Under the pieces are notes generated by a model that was not told the DNA's origin, ran no database searches, and saw nothing but the letters and a program-made list of their open reading frames with translations. Below are positions 35,808 to 43,747 of a stretch of DNA of 64,000 bases, piece after piece. Location: positions 79,904 through 143,903 of the forward strand of contig DCFU01000044.1 in the NCBI GenBank assembly GCA_002319795.1. Direction: 5' to 3'. The DNA is from Megamonas sp. UBA1796. GTDB taxonomy: Bacteria; Bacillota; Negativicutes; Selenomonadales; Selenomonadaceae. Position 1 is the stretch's first letter, and each line of letters starts with the position of its first letter. The position numbers and the translations under genes were made by a program.

Positions 35808-36173
35808 TTATTTATGCCGCTCCGATGCGAAATACACAGTTTCTGGTACAACCATACCCAGCTTTTGTGTAGCTATCGCCTTAATGCGCTGTGGAGATTT
35901 CATATGTGCAATATCGATTTTCAACCGCTCATTTTCCTTTTCCAGACGTACAGCCTCCTGCTGTATTTGCACAAGTTCATAACCACGGCTCGCACTTATG
36001 CTATTCCTTACCGTAACAACCATTGCCATTATAGAAAGCACAATAAGGAGCATGCAACAGCGGGAGCGTAGATGCCAGTTCAACAGCAGCGATGGTTTTT
36101 TTATACGATATGGCACATTTTTTTGTGGCTGCTGTTCTTCGTAATAATAGTCTTCCCTACGTCTGGCCAGCAT
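35808..36173 (-). CDS. ftsL: Cell division protein FtsL-like
   Basis: A 121-residue single-pass protein with a basic Tyr/Gln-rich cytoplasmic head, a transmembrane helix at about residues 39-56 (CCMLLIVLSIMAMVVTV) and an extracytoplasmic leucine-zipper-like coiled coil (LVQIQQEAVRLEKENERLK) followed by the family's AIATQKLGMVVPE. This layout and position after rsmH identify it as FtsL, though sequence conservation of the family is low. It overlaps the end of rsmH by 17 bases. Confidence 0.85.
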   Translation of the reverse strand: MLARRREDYYYEEQQPQKNVPYRIKKPSLLLNWHLRSRCCMLLIVLSIMAMVVTVRNSISASRGYELVQIQQEAVRLEKENERLKIDIAHMKSPQRIKAIATQKLGMVVPETVYFASERHK

Positions 36174-37122
36174 CTGCTTTCCCTCCCCCGGCTAATTTTT
36201 CAGCAATACGCAATTTAGCGCTCTTTGCACGCGAATTTCCTGCCAGCTCCTGCGGAGCTGCCACAATCGGCTTACCTAGGAGCCGGATTTCCGGTTTATG
36301 ATGACATACACATATAGGAAGCTGCGGCGGACATATACATCCCCGCGCCATTTCCCGAAGTGTATTCTTAGCAATGCGATCCTCCAAGGAATGAAATGTA
36401 ATAATAGCTATGCGTCCACCGGGCTTCAGATATTCTACAGCTGTACGAAATGATTTTTCTAATATGCCAAGCTCATTATTTACCTCAATACGTATGGCCT
36501 GGAATACCCGTTTAGCGGGGTGTCCCCCCGCACCATGCCTTACAGCAGCCGGGACTGCGCGGCAGATAATATCTACCAGTTCACCTGTAGTTTCAACAGG
36601 TTTTTGGCTGCGTGTTTCTAAAATAAAGGCGGCAATACGCTTTGCCCATCGTTCCTCGCCATATTCCTTAAAAATACGTGCAAGAGCCTCTTCCTCATAT
36701 GTATTCACGACTACATAGGCTGAAAGCGCCGCTTCCGGATCCATCCGCATATCCAAAGGTGCATCCTGCATATAAGAAAAACCTCTTTCCGGAGTATCAA
36801 TCTGATAGGAGGATACCCCCAAATCAAAAAGCACGCCATCCACCTTAGCAACCTTCTGTTCCTGTAATATAGCCCCAAGGTTGCGAAAGTTATCACGAAC
36901 AATGTCAATCCGACAGCCCGCGTCCTTCAGATACTCTGACGCTGCCGAAATCGCGGCAGCATCCTGGTCTATGCCGATGATACGGCCCGAAGTATCCAGC
37001 ACAGACGCTATGCGCCCGGAATGTCCTCCGCCGCCAAGCGTACAATCGACATAAATGCCAGCTTTATTTGTTATCAATCCCTTGATAGTTTCTTCAGGCA
37101 ATACGCTTATATGATGAAACAC
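36157..37122 (-). CDS. rsmH: 16S rRNA m4C1402 methyltransferase RsmH (MraW)
   Basis: SAM-dependent methyltransferase acting on C1402 of 16S rRNA. The 321-residue product has the SAM loop VDCTLGGGGHSGRIAS near residue 25, GVLFDLGVSSYQID near residue 98, GGHPAKRVFQAIRIEVN near residue 203 and ITFHSLEDRIAKN near 242. The start appears to be GTG at 37122, following a GGGGA site 11 bases upstream. It sits between mraZ and ftsL, the usual dcw order. Confidence 0.95.
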   Translation of the reverse strand: MFHHISVLPEETIKGLITNKAGIYVDCTLGGGGHSGRIASVLDTSGRIIGIDQDAAAISAASEYLKDAGCRIDIVRDNFRNLGAILQEQKVAKVDGVLFDLGVSSYQIDTPERGFSYMQDAPLDMRMDPEAALSAYVVVNTYEEEALARIFKEYGEERWAKRIAAFILETRSQKPVETTGELVDIICRAVPAAVRHGAGGHPAKRVFQAIRIEVNNELGILEKSFRTAVEYLKPGGRIAIITFHSLEDRIAKNTLREMARGCICPPQLPICVCHHKPEIRLLGKPIVAAPQELAGNSRAKSAKLRIAEKLAGGGKADAGQT

Positions 37123-37137
37123 CTTTTTCTATTCCCC

Positions 37138-37569
37138 TCATATGCCCAATTCTGCCAGCGTTTCCGCAATTCCCACGACAGACGGACTAATTTCGTCATT
37201 ATATTTTGTCCACTCAGCCTTGCTCCAAACCTCAATACGGTTTGAAACACCGATGAGTACAACATCCTTTTCCAGCATGGCATAACTTCTGAGATTCCCC
37301 GGCACAAGGAAACGTCCCTGCCTGTCACATTCAAGCATACGTGCTCCTGAAAAGAAGAATCGGACAAAGGCTCTGGCCTCCGATTTAGCAAGTGGAAGCT
37401 GTTTTAATTTCGTGGACAACACATTCCACTCATCCTGTCCATAAACAAACAGGCAATTATCAAGCCCTTTGGTAATAACAAACGCCTCTCCCAACTCCGC
37501 GCGAAAATCAACAGGCAGGATCACTCGCCCTTTTGCGTCAATTGTATGTACATATTCTCCCATGAGCAT
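37138..37569 (-). CDS. mraZ: Transcriptional regulator MraZ
   Basis: A 143-residue AbrB-like DNA-binding protein that oligomerises into rings and controls the dcw promoter. It has the two MraZ half-repeats: GEYVHTIDAKGRVILPVDFR at about 4-23, and ARMLECDRQGRFLVPGNLR at about 76-94. The start is the ATG at 37569, with GGTGG upstream; an ATG two codons later (matching MGEY...) is an alternative. The repeat array in front of the gene is a likely autoregulatory site. Confidence 0.93.
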   Translation of the reverse strand: MLMGEYVHTIDAKGRVILPVDFRAELGEAFVITKGLDNCLFVYGQDEWNVLSTKLKQLPLAKSEARAFVRFFFSGARMLECDRQGRFLVPGNLRSYAMLEKDVVLIGVSNRIEVWSKAEWTKYNDEISPSVVGIAETLAELGI

Positions 37570-37577
37570 CGCAATCC

Positions 37578-37622
37578 ACCACCCGAACTTCTTTTCAACC
37601 ACAATCAACCACAATTCACCAC
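37578..37622 (-). promoter_or_regulatory. Phased GTGGT repeat array, putative MraZ binding site
   Basis: On the minus strand GTGGT occurs at 37618-37622, 37608-37612, 37598-37602 and 37578-37582, i.e. in a 10-base register with one unit skipped. Known MraZ sites are short direct repeats at about one helical turn (TGGGN-N5 in E. coli). The array sits directly before mraZ and overlaps its ribosome site. Confidence 0.65.
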
Positions 37623-37872
37623 TTCTACATCTTTTTCTAATTCTTTTAAAAAAATGAAACTCCTGCTTTAGAATATGGTTTTTTTATCCGACAAACAGCA
37701 TCCTGCGAGGAGTATAAAAAAAATAGGACCGCTATCCCAATCGTATCATCACCACAAATATGCCCCATCGCCTGTAAAATCGCACAAAATATGCAACTCA
37801 AACCGAAAGTAGTATATATGTTGGTAAAAAACGCTTAGTTTAGCAGCCCTTTCTGGGTACAACGATTTATTT
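37623..37872. other. Intergenic stretch upstream of mraZ
   Basis: About 250 AT-rich bases between the MraZ box and the deacetylase stop. I see no ORF, RNA gene or clear terminator; the dcw promoter must lie here or just inside it, but no convincing -35/-10 pair stands out. Confidence 0.4.
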
Positions 37873-38691
37873 TTAACTTTTTATCCAGCCTAGACGTTCA
37901 AAGATAGGCACATACTGTATCCGCTCCAAAAACGATTTGAAGGTATTTTCTGTATGGAAGACTGGTACACGCTCTAATGCATACATATTGCTTGCCTTAT
38001 CCACGTTGCCATATTTAATTGTAAACGCCCCCTTATAACCTGCTTCTTTGACAATTTGCGCAATATGAAGGTTATAGGTACCTGTTGGATAAGCCAGGAA
38101 CTCCACCTGTTTATTAAGTTTTTCCTCTATTGTTTTTTTTGAATTCACCAGCTCAGCCCTTAACTGGTCATCCGACAGCTCCGTCAACGATTTGTGCGTT
38201 ACTGTATGGGATTCTATACTTATGCCATGTGCTTCCATCTCACGTGCCTGTTCCCATGTAAGATAATTCTTCTGTGTACCCATAAAACTCGTAATGACGA
38301 AAATTGTTCCCTTAAAATCATATTTTTGCAATATAGGATAGGCATATATATAATTATCCGCATATCCGTCATCAAAGGTTATGAGCACCGGTTTATCCGG
38401 CAGCTCTGTTCCTTCTGTAAGGCTTGCATAAAGCTCCCCCGGAGAAATCGTATGATAACCATTTTCCTTCAGATACGCCATCTGCGCGTCAAAGTCCTTC
38501 GGCAGGACGGATAAGGAAATATTCATATTATCAACTTTATGGTAATTCAATATAAGAATTTTAGCTCCGTTCGCACTATCCTGCAGCATTTTGGCCGTCA
38601 TGCTGTGCGGACTTGACAACATAAACGGCAATATACAAAGCAAACATGCTAATAGTATCTTTTTCTTCCAACCCAGTCTTTTATATGGCAT
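37873..38691 (-). CDS. Polysaccharide deacetylase (NodB domain), exported
   Basis: A 272-residue carbohydrate esterase 4 protein. Residues 1-30 form a signal peptide or anchor (KKKILLACLLCILPFMLSS). The NodB domain includes LITFDDGYADN near residue 103, whose Asp pair is the catalytic base and metal ligand, SHTVTH near residue 160 with the two metal His, and FLAYPTGTYN near residue 198. The order and the LSVLPKDFDAQMAYLKENGY segment resemble PgaB/IcaB-type deacetylases. It probably acts on envelope or exopolysaccharide N-acetyl groups. It lies 25 bases after the Lgt-like gene on the same strand, probably cotranscribed. Confidence 0.85.
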   Translation of the reverse strand: MPYKRLGWKKKILLACLLCILPFMLSSPHSMTAKMLQDSANGAKILILNYHKVDNMNISLSVLPKDFDAQMAYLKENGYHTISPGELYASLTEGTELPDKPVLITFDDGYADNYIYAYPILQKYDFKGTIFVITSFMGTQKNYLTWEQAREMEAHGISIESHTVTHKSLTELSDDQLRAELVNSKKTIEEKLNKQVEFLAYPTGTYNLHIAQIVKEAGYKGAFTIKYGNVDKASNMYALERVPVFHTENTFKSFLERIQYVPIFERLGWIKS

Positions 38692-38716
38692 AATCTTAAT
38701 CGCTCCTTACAATCTG

Positions 38717-39523
38717 CTATTTCCAATGAAAATACGTCCGGCGCCGGCGCCGGACAAAAAATCCCACACATACAAGAGCCAGCATAGCGGATAGAATCTG
38801 CCCTGTATGAAAAGCAATCATGGGGATTGTGGACAAATAAAAGAACCCGCAAACAAAACGCACCAGGGCCAGCAAAAAGACTCCCAGCAGAAAAACACAG
38901 CCATCTCGCCAAAAAAATAGGTTTTGAGACTGTCGGTATGCTGTAATGCACACAAACATAAAAATCAAAAACTGACATCCTGCCTGATAAAGTGCTATTG
39001 GTTTGAAATATTCGTAATTTTCAAAACCAGATGGACGATAACTGTATTCAATATATTCAGCCAAACTATGATCATTTGGCAATCCTGGCGGCAACGGAAG
39101 CCCTACCGTCATCTGCATAAAAAAAATCCCTAACTGATGAATTGCCAGACCACACACGATCGCCGGCATCAGGATATCCAGCCAATACCAAAGGCTTAAA
39201 TCATGCTTTCGGCAATATACCCATATGCCAAGCAGAAATCCCATAGCTGCACCATAAAGTGAGAGCCCTCCATACCAAAGGCACAGAATGTCATACGGGT
39301 TGCGTACATAGAGCGTCCAATGTGTCAAAACATAGCCCATCCTCGACAAAAGCAATCCTACGGGCAGACCCCAAAGCATCATATCTACCACCGGAGCAAA
39401 AGATTCCCCGTACAGCCGCACATAAACCCACGTAACTAAAAGTCCCATAAAAATTGCTATTACTAAAAGAATACCATATAAATAAAGCGATATATCCCCA
39501 ACTGAAAAAGCAATAAGCCCCAT
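38717..39523 (-). CDS. Lgt-like integral membrane protein with altered catalytic residues
   Basis: A 268-residue polytopic protein aligning over its whole length with prolipoprotein diacylglyceryl transferase. LLLSRMGYVLTHW matches the Lgt GGRIGYVLF region (about 58-70), WYGGLSLYGAAMG matches WDGGMSFHGGLIG (about 83-95), and a C-terminal TGQILS matches MGQILS. However the essential His of the second block is Tyr, and the Lgt signature GRxGNFxNxE reads HQLGIFFMQM (about 129-138), so the invariant Arg and Asn are gone. Lipoprotein modification is therefore unlikely; it may handle another lipid head group or have a structural role (inference). It shares an operon with a polysaccharide deacetylase. 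Confidence 0.72.
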   Translation of the reverse strand: MGLIAFSVGDISLYLYGILLVIAIFMGLLVTWVYVRLYGESFAPVVDMMLWGLPVGLLLSRMGYVLTHWTLYVRNPYDILCLWYGGLSLYGAAMGFLLGIWVYCRKHDLSLWYWLDILMPAIVCGLAIHQLGIFFMQMTVGLPLPPGLPNDHSLAEYIEYSYRPSGFENYEYFKPIALYQAGCQFLIFMFVCITAYRQSQNLFFWRDGCVFLLGVFLLALVRFVCGFFYLSTIPMIAFHTGQILSAMLALVCVGFFVRRRRRTYFHWK

Positions 39524-39587
39524 AGCGCGCCTTCTTTCCTAAATGCTAATACATGCTTTTTATTTTACCGCGATTCATAAGAAAAAA

Positions 39588-39602
39588 CCAGTTCTAAACT
39601 GG
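39588..39602. repeat. Inverted repeat upstream of the DUF1858 promoter
   Basis: CCAGTT-CTA-AACTGG, perfect six-base arms, ending nine bases before the -35 of the plus-strand promoter. On the minus strand it is followed by TTTTTT, so it could be read as a terminator, but no minus-strand gene lies upstream of it. Confidence 0.4.
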
Positions 39603-39610
39603 AGAAAACG

Positions 39611-39639
39611 ATGAAAAACCCAAAGAAATATGATATAAT
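39611..39639 (+). promoter_or_regulatory. Promoter of the DUF1858 gene
   Basis: ATGAAA (39611-39616), 17-base spacer and perfect TATAAT (39634-39639), about 44 bases before the start codon. Confidence 0.6.
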
Positions 39640-39682
39640 GGCTCTGTTAGTCGAGACATTATCACTAGGAGGTTTATTTACG

Positions 39683-39886
39683 ATGAAGATTACCAAAGAC
39701 ATGAGCATCATGGAGGTCGTGCAAAAATATCCGGATACCGTTGAGGTATTCATGAATTCCGGCATGGGATGCCTTGGCTGCGCAGCCGCACACTTCGAGA
39801 ATATCGAACAAGGTGCCCTGGCACACGGAATCGATGTTGACGCCCTCATGGAAGGGCTCAATAAAGCTGTTGGCTCCGCCGAATAA
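39683..39886 (+). CDS. DUF1858 redox-disulfide protein
   Basis: A 67-residue protein consisting only of a DUF1858 domain (the hybrid-cluster-protein-associated redox disulfide family). ITKDMSIMEVVQKYPDTVEV and GMGCLGCAAAHFENIEQGA are the family signature, with a CxxC at Cys30 and Cys33. AGGAGG lies ten bases before the ATG at 39683; the 24 codons upstream in frame are not preceded by a site and contain the promoter. It is monocistronic with its own terminator. The exact role is unknown; relatives occur with hybrid cluster protein or in anaerobe redox contexts. Confidence 0.85.
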   Translation: MKITKDMSIMEVVQKYPDTVEVFMNSGMGCLGCAAAHFENIEQGALAHGIDVDALMEGLNKAVGSAE

Positions 39887-39895
39887 TTTGTGACA

Positions 39896-39928
39896 AAAGC
39901 TGCCGCCTGAAAACCGGCAGCTTTTTGT
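39896..39928 (+). terminator. Terminator of the DUF1858 gene
   Basis: Hairpin GCTGCCG / CGGCAGC with a nine-base loop followed by TTTTTGTTA, about ten bases after the stop. Confidence 0.85.
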
Positions 39929-40002
39929 TATATTTTAATCATGCCTTCATTTTCTTTTCTTATCATAGAGAAAGAGTATCAGACAGCAAGGAGGAACGGT
40001 CT

Positions 40003-40683
40003 ATGAAACTGCTGATTGTCGAAGATGAGAAAAATCTCAATAAAATTATCGCGAAACGTCTGAAAATTGAGGGTTATTCCACAGATTCCGCATTCGATGG
40101 CATAGAAGCACTTGAATGTCTTTCCATTACAGAATATGACGCTATACTGCTCGATATCATGCTACCGCATCTCGATGGCCTTTCCGTACTCCAGCGCCTT
40201 CGTTCCGCCGGCAACAGGACACCGGTTCTTTTTCTAACAGCCAAGGATACAATTGTGGATAAGGTTACGGGGCTTGACAGCGGTGCGGATGACTACCTGG
40301 TAAAACCCTTTGAGTTTGATGAACTGCTGGCACGTCTCCGCGTGATGCTGCGCCGCGACCATAGCTCTGCCAGCAACATCCTCACCCTTGGTGACCTCCA
40401 TCTCGATCTCAAGACACATGAGGTTACCCGCAGTGCGTGCACTATCAGCCTCACCGCCAAGGAATACGAGATTTTGGAATACATGCTGCAAAATGCCGGC
40501 TGCGTACTAAGCCGACAGCAAATTCAGGAACATGTCTGGGATTTCTCTTATGAAGGCTCCTCTAATATGATTGATGTTTACATCAATACTCTGCGGAAAA
40601 AAATTGACAAAGAATACGATAATAAACTCCTGCATACGATTCGAGGTGCCGGCTATGTTCTTAAAATTGAAACAGAAGCTTGA
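40003..40683 (+). CDS. OmpR/PhoB-family response regulator
   Basis: A 226-residue two-component regulator. The receiver domain (1-115) has the acidic pair at Glu7/Asp8, phospho-acceptor Asp51 in LLDIMLPHLDG, Thr in FLTAKD near 80 and Lys in VKPFEF near 102. The C-terminal winged helix (about 125-225) contains SLTAKEYEILEYM and SNMIDVYINTLRKKI. The ATG at 40003 has AAGGAGG eight bases upstream. It overlaps the sensor kinase gene by 29 bases, so the pair is coupled. Targets are unknown. Confidence 0.92.
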   Translation: MKLLIVEDEKNLNKIIAKRLKIEGYSTDSAFDGIEALECLSITEYDAILLDIMLPHLDGLSVLQRLRSAGNRTPVLFLTAKDTIVDKVTGLDSGADDYLVKPFEFDELLARLRVMLRRDHSSASNILTLGDLHLDLKTHEVTRSACTISLTAKEYEILEYMLQNAGCVLSRQQIQEHVWDFSYEGSSNMIDVYINTLRKKIDKEYDNKLLHTIRGAGYVLKIETEA

Positions 40684-41980
40684 CTCTCTGCCTGTTTCTC
40701 TAAAGGTAACCCTCTGGTATACAATGCTTATGACCATTGTATTTATTCTCATTATGGGTTTTATGCTTAAATTCATGGACCGTCTGCGAATCAGCAAAGA
40801 GAAAATCATTTTGCAAAAACATGTAGTTAATACAGCCAAGCATGTAACCGGCTTTGAAGAATTTCATAACGGAATTTATATGCTCCTCTATGATAAAGAT
40901 GGTGCTCTTCTTGATGGAAAATATCCGGAAGAATTCCCTGAAGATATTCCTTTCGATATACAGGATGTACAAACCGTACAAAGCCAGAACCACAGTTACT
41001 TTTATTATGATATGCATCTTGCTGTCCGTGGTTCTCACGGACAATGGATTCGCGGTATTATCTCCGTTGATCGTATTTACGAAAATCTACAACTCATGCT
41101 CCAGTCTGTCCTGTTTGCATTGCCCCTTTTTTTCTGTATTGCAATCCTTATCGGTTACCGTATCGTAAAACAAGGCTTCCGGCCGGTTGAAACCATCAGT
41201 TCTACCGTCCGCAGCATCGGTGAAGAACGTGACCTTTCCAAGCGTATCATCCTGAACGAAGGCGGAGATGAAATTCACCAAATGGCCCACACATTCAATG
41301 AGATGCTGGATAAAATCGAAGATTCCGTCAAGCGGGAAAAACGTTTTTCTGCTGACGTATCCCATGAACTGCGCACTCCCGTTTCCGTTATCATGTCTGA
41401 AAGCGAATATGGCAAAGATTTTACAGACTCTATCGAAGAAGCCAAGGAAAGCTTCGCCACTATTTTTAAACAGGCACAGCATATGTCCAGGCTTATCAAT
41501 GAACTTTTGGAACTGGCACGCATCGAAAATCCGGCAAATACACCTTTGGAAACACTTGATTATTCTCTTTTGCTTAACGAGTTAGCTGAAAGCTATGAGG
41601 AAAAAGCCCTTGCACTGGGCTTCAATTTCAGTTTTCATATTGAAGCCCAACTCACTGTCCTGGGAAATCAGCCTCTGCTTTATCTGGCGATTACGAACCT
41701 GCTGGATAATGCTTTCAAGTTTGCCAAAAATAATATTCAGCTTTACCTTACGCGCAATGGCACCCACGCCCTGCTGCGCATCTGTGATGATGGCATCGGC
41801 ATGACCGCAGATGAGCTCTCGCAGAGCTGGGACCGCCTGTATCAGGCAGATACCAACCGCAATACCAAAGGTGTAGGCCTCGGTCTTGCCCTTGTGAAGC
41901 TCATCACACGTATTCACAAGGGGCGTGTCTGGGCCGAAAGTGAAAAAGAAAACGGCAGCACTTTCTTTCTCGAAATCTGA
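40655..41980 (+). CDS. Sensor histidine kinase
   Basis: A 441-residue membrane kinase partner of the upstream regulator. Transmembrane helices at about 17-40 and 149-170 flank an extracytoplasmic sensing loop of roughly 108 residues rich in Tyr, His and acidic residues (KDGALLDGKYPEEFPEDIPF). A HAMP domain follows (about 171-225), then the dimerisation helix with phospho-His237 in SADVSHELRTPVSV and the ATPase domain with LLDNAFKFAK, DDGIGM and GVGLGLALVK. The start at 40655 lies inside the regulator gene and has a weak site (translational coupling). The signal is not known. Confidence 0.9.
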   Translation: MFLKLKQKLDSLPVSLKVTLWYTMLMTIVFILIMGFMLKFMDRLRISKEKIILQKHVVNTAKHVTGFEEFHNGIYMLLYDKDGALLDGKYPEEFPEDIPFDIQDVQTVQSQNHSYFYYDMHLAVRGSHGQWIRGIISVDRIYENLQLMLQSVLFALPLFFCIAILIGYRIVKQGFRPVETISSTVRSIGEERDLSKRIILNEGGDEIHQMAHTFNEMLDKIEDSVKREKRFSADVSHELRTPVSVIMSESEYGKDFTDSIEEAKESFATIFKQAQHMSRLINELLELARIENPANTPLETLDYSLLLNELAESYEEKALALGFNFSFHIEAQLTVLGNQPLLYLAITNLLDNAFKFAKNNIQLYLTRNGTHALLRICDDGIGMTADELSQSWDRLYQADTNRNTKGVGLGLALVKLITRIHKGRVWAESEKENGSTFFLEI

Positions 41981-41991
41981 CATGTCAAAAC

Positions 41992-42032
41992 GCCCGCTGA
42001 AACTTCAGGATGAGCCTGGAGTTTCAGCGGGC
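41992..42032. terminator. Bidirectional terminator between the kinase and proS
   Basis: Thirteen-base perfect arms GCCCGCTGAAACT / AGTTTCAGCGGGC (41992-42004 and 42020-42032). It lies between convergent genes; AT-rich tails follow on both sides, so it can serve both. Confidence 0.75.
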
Positions 42033-42040
42033 ATTATAAT

Positions 42041-43747
42041 TTAGAGCTTTGTCAACAGCGCTATTACTTTCTCAAGATAAACATCCTTGGTATAGTTCAA
42101 AGTCTCGCCTGTACGCCGTACCCTGACCTCTATCTGATTATCCTCAACAGACTTTGGCCCGACCGTAATACGCAAAGGATAGCCTATAAGATCCGCATCC
42201 TTAAACTTAACTCCTGCACGTTCCTTGCGATCATCAAGCATAACATCAATTCCCGCTTGCTTAAGACTGGTATAAATTTCCTCAGCCAGACTCAACTGCT
42301 CTGCAACTTTCGCGTTCACCGGTACGACGATAACCTCGTACGGTGCAATGGCTCGCGGCCAGATAATACCATGCTCATCGTTGTTCTGCTCAATCGATGC
42401 GGCCATCGTGCGGCTCACGCCAATGCCATAGCAACCCATGACGAGTGGCTTTTCCCGGCCATTCTCATCCAGAAAAGTAGCATGCAAGGCCTCGCTGTAT
42501 TTCGTGCCCAGGGTAAATACCTGTCCTGCTTCAATACCACGCGTCATCTTTACCCGCTGACCGCAGTGCGGACAAGGATCTCCCTCTTGGATAAGACGTA
42601 TATCCGTAACGATTGCATCCTGAAAATCACGTTTCGGATTCACGTTCCTATAGTGCACATCCTGTTCATTCGCCCCCGCAACAGCATTGTACATTTCCAT
42701 AACCGTGGCATCCACGACGACAGTTGTTCCTTTTTTCAAACCGATAGGGCTCATGAAGCCAGGTATACCTCCGACAGCAAGAATTGCCTGCTCATCTGCC
42801 ATACGAAGCTCGATAGAACCTGCAGCATTCTGCAACTTCACCTCATTGACATCGTGGTCTCCACGCACGAATGCAAGCACCACTTCACCCTTTTCATTCT
42901 GGAAGGCCACTGCTTTGATCGTTTTTTCCACCGAAATCTTAAGGTACTCTGCTACCTTTTCAATTGTCCTGCAATCCGGCGTCGCCGTTTTCTCGAGTGG
43001 CAGCATTTCCTCTGCTGGTGCCTTTATCACCCTGAGCTCGGCCTTTTCATTGCTGGCAGCATAATCACAGGAACTGCAATACGCTATCTCAGACTCGCCA
43101 GCATCCGCAAGCACGGTAAATTCATGGGAATGCCCGCCACCAATAGCGCCGTTATCAGCTTCCACGGGACGAAACTGCAATCCGCAGCGCGTGAAGATAT
43201 TCGTATAAGCATCATACATTTTCTTATAAGAAATATTCATGCCTTCTTCATCCTTATCAAAGGAATAAAGATCCTTCATAATGAATTCACGCCCACGCAT
43301 AAGGCCGAAACGTGGTCGTATCTCATCGCGGTATTTATTCTGTATCTGATAAAGCATAAGTGGCAGCTGCTTATAAGAACGTACCTCATCACGTACCAAA
43401 GAGGTAATCATCTCTTCATGTGTCGGCCCAAGGCAGAACTCACGTCCGTGCCGGTCATGCAGGCGAAACATTTCCTCACCATAAACCTCCCAGCGGCCGG
43501 ATTCTTTCCAAAGCTCCGAAGGCTGCATGATTGGCATAGACAGTTCCTGCCCTCCAGCCGCATCTGTTTCTTCCCGTACAATCTCCTCTATCTTACGGAG
43601 CACCCGCCAGGCAAGCGGCAGATAGGTATATACACCACCAGCAGCTTTCCTTATCATTCCCGCACGCAGCATAAGCTGATGACTTATAACCTCTGCCTCG
43701 GCAGGTGTTTCTCTGAGTGTTGGTGCATAAAGCTGTGTAGTACGCAA
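42041..43747 (-). CDS. proS: Prolyl-tRNA synthetase (bacterial type, with editing domain)
   Basis: Charges tRNA-Pro. The 568-residue product has class II motif 1 (RKAAGGVYTYLPLAWRVLRK near 33), motif 2 with QNKYRDEIRPRFGLMRGREF near 138, and motif 3 with MGCYGIGVSRTMAA near 443. The inserted YbaK-like editing domain (about 225-395) clears mischarged alanine. The start is TTG at 43747, directly after the ispG stop, using the GGGAGG inside the ispG end. It is last of the long operon and ends at the shared terminator. Confidence 0.94.
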   Translation of the reverse strand: MRTTQLYAPTLRETPAEAEVISHQLMLRAGMIRKAAGGVYTYLPLAWRVLRKIEEIVREETDAAGGQELSMPIMQPSELWKESGRWEVYGEEMFRLHDRHGREFCLGPTHEEMITSLVRDEVRSYKQLPLMLYQIQNKYRDEIRPRFGLMRGREFIMKDLYSFDKDEEGMNISYKKMYDAYTNIFTRCGLQFRPVEADNGAIGGGHSHEFTVLADAGESEIAYCSSCDYAASNEKAELRVIKAPAEEMLPLEKTATPDCRTIEKVAEYLKISVEKTIKAVAFQNEKGEVVLAFVRGDHDVNEVKLQNAAGSIELRMADEQAILAVGGIPGFMSPIGLKKGTTVVVDATVMEMYNAVAGANEQDVHYRNVNPKRDFQDAIVTDIRLIQEGDPCPHCGQRVKMTRGIEAGQVFTLGTKYSEALHATFLDENGREKPLVMGCYGIGVSRTMAASIEQNNDEHGIIWPRAIAPYEVIVVPVNAKVAEQLSLAEEIYTSLKQAGIDVMLDDRKERAGVKFKDADLIGYPLRITVGPKSVEDNQIEVRVRRTGETLNYTKDVYLEKVIALLTKL

